Positions 42,767 to 44,084 of a DNA stretch of 44,084 nucleotides are shown here, one piece after another. Made by a program: the position numbers and the translations under genes. Where the stretch lies: the NCBI GenBank assembly GCA_944385445.1, contig CALWXF010000018.1:1-44084 (forward strand), read 5' to 3'. This DNA comes from an uncultured Oscillospiraceae bacterium. GTDB taxonomy: Bacteria; Bacillota; Clostridia; Oscillospirales; Oscillospiraceae. Under the pieces are notes generated by a model. The model was not told the DNA's origin, did no database searches, and saw only the letters and a list, made by a program, of their open reading frames with translations. Positions within the stretch are counted from its first letter, which is position 1. Every line of letters starts with the position of its first letter.

Positions 42767-44084
<1,318 letters not shown>

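Overview
The window (44,084 bp, high GC) looks like the chromosome of a spore-forming, gut-type Clostridia, most likely Oscillospiraceae (Flavonifractor/Lawsonibacter/Intestinimonas type). The reasons are: split two-subunit transketolase, Firmicutes-type 496-aa GalT, yqfC-yqfD sporulation genes beside phoH-ybeY-era-recO, dnaG-rpoD, an HPr with both His15 and Ser46, and a Gram-positive dcw cluster with a PASTA penicillin-binding protein. The genus is an inference; no rRNA or tRNA gene was seen. Nearly everything is core housekeeping; the unusual material lies in the intergenic space.

Layout. 1-262: no gene supported. 263-2058 (-): transketolase subunits, with a shrunken araD remnant in their 5' leader (2104-2242). 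2406-2780 (-): small conserved protein. 3090-8049 (+): galR-like regulator then galK-galE-galT (Leloir pathway), with a perfect 18-bp palindrome on the galK -10 and a strong terminator at the end. 8171-8692: non-coding repeat element, copy A. 8752-9681 (-): PiT-type transporter. 9822-14122 (+): dgt, a palindromic repeat, dnaG and rpoD. 14190-14934: a SLOG-fold protein and a small HTH regulator, divergent around a perfect 28-bp palindrome. 14998-15535: copy B of the repeat element. 15603-16991 (-): membrane protein and RluA-type pseudouridine synthase.

17123-25693 (+): yqfC, yqfD, phoH, ybeY, a lipoprotein, era, a dispersed repeat, a yqzL-like small gene, a GNAT acetyltransferase, recO and mutS2. 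25862-26125: HPr as a single-gene unit with its own promoter and terminator. 26186-29583 (+): uvrC, rsmD, coaD and a coiled-coil protein. 29843-41770 (+): the division and cell-wall cluster mraZ-rsmH-ftsL-pbp-(degenerate Mur-ligase-like gene)-mraY-ftsW-murG-murA-ftsQ-ftsZ, lacking murC/D/E/F, ftsA and sepF. 41840-42766: a glutamyl-Q tRNA(Asp) synthetase-like gene. 42825-end: guaB, cut by the window edge.

Most noteworthy: (1) two diverged copies (about 520-540 bp) of a non-coding element with complementary ends and internal hairpins whose stems differ by compensating changes, one capped by a conserved GGAA (GNRA) loop on the + strand. This is a candidate structured RNA or RNA-like mobile element, not recognised by me. 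(2) A 179-aa Mur-ligase-derived protein without a functional P-loop, at the usual murE/murF position. (3) The SLOG/HTH module with its 28-bp operator-like palindrome.
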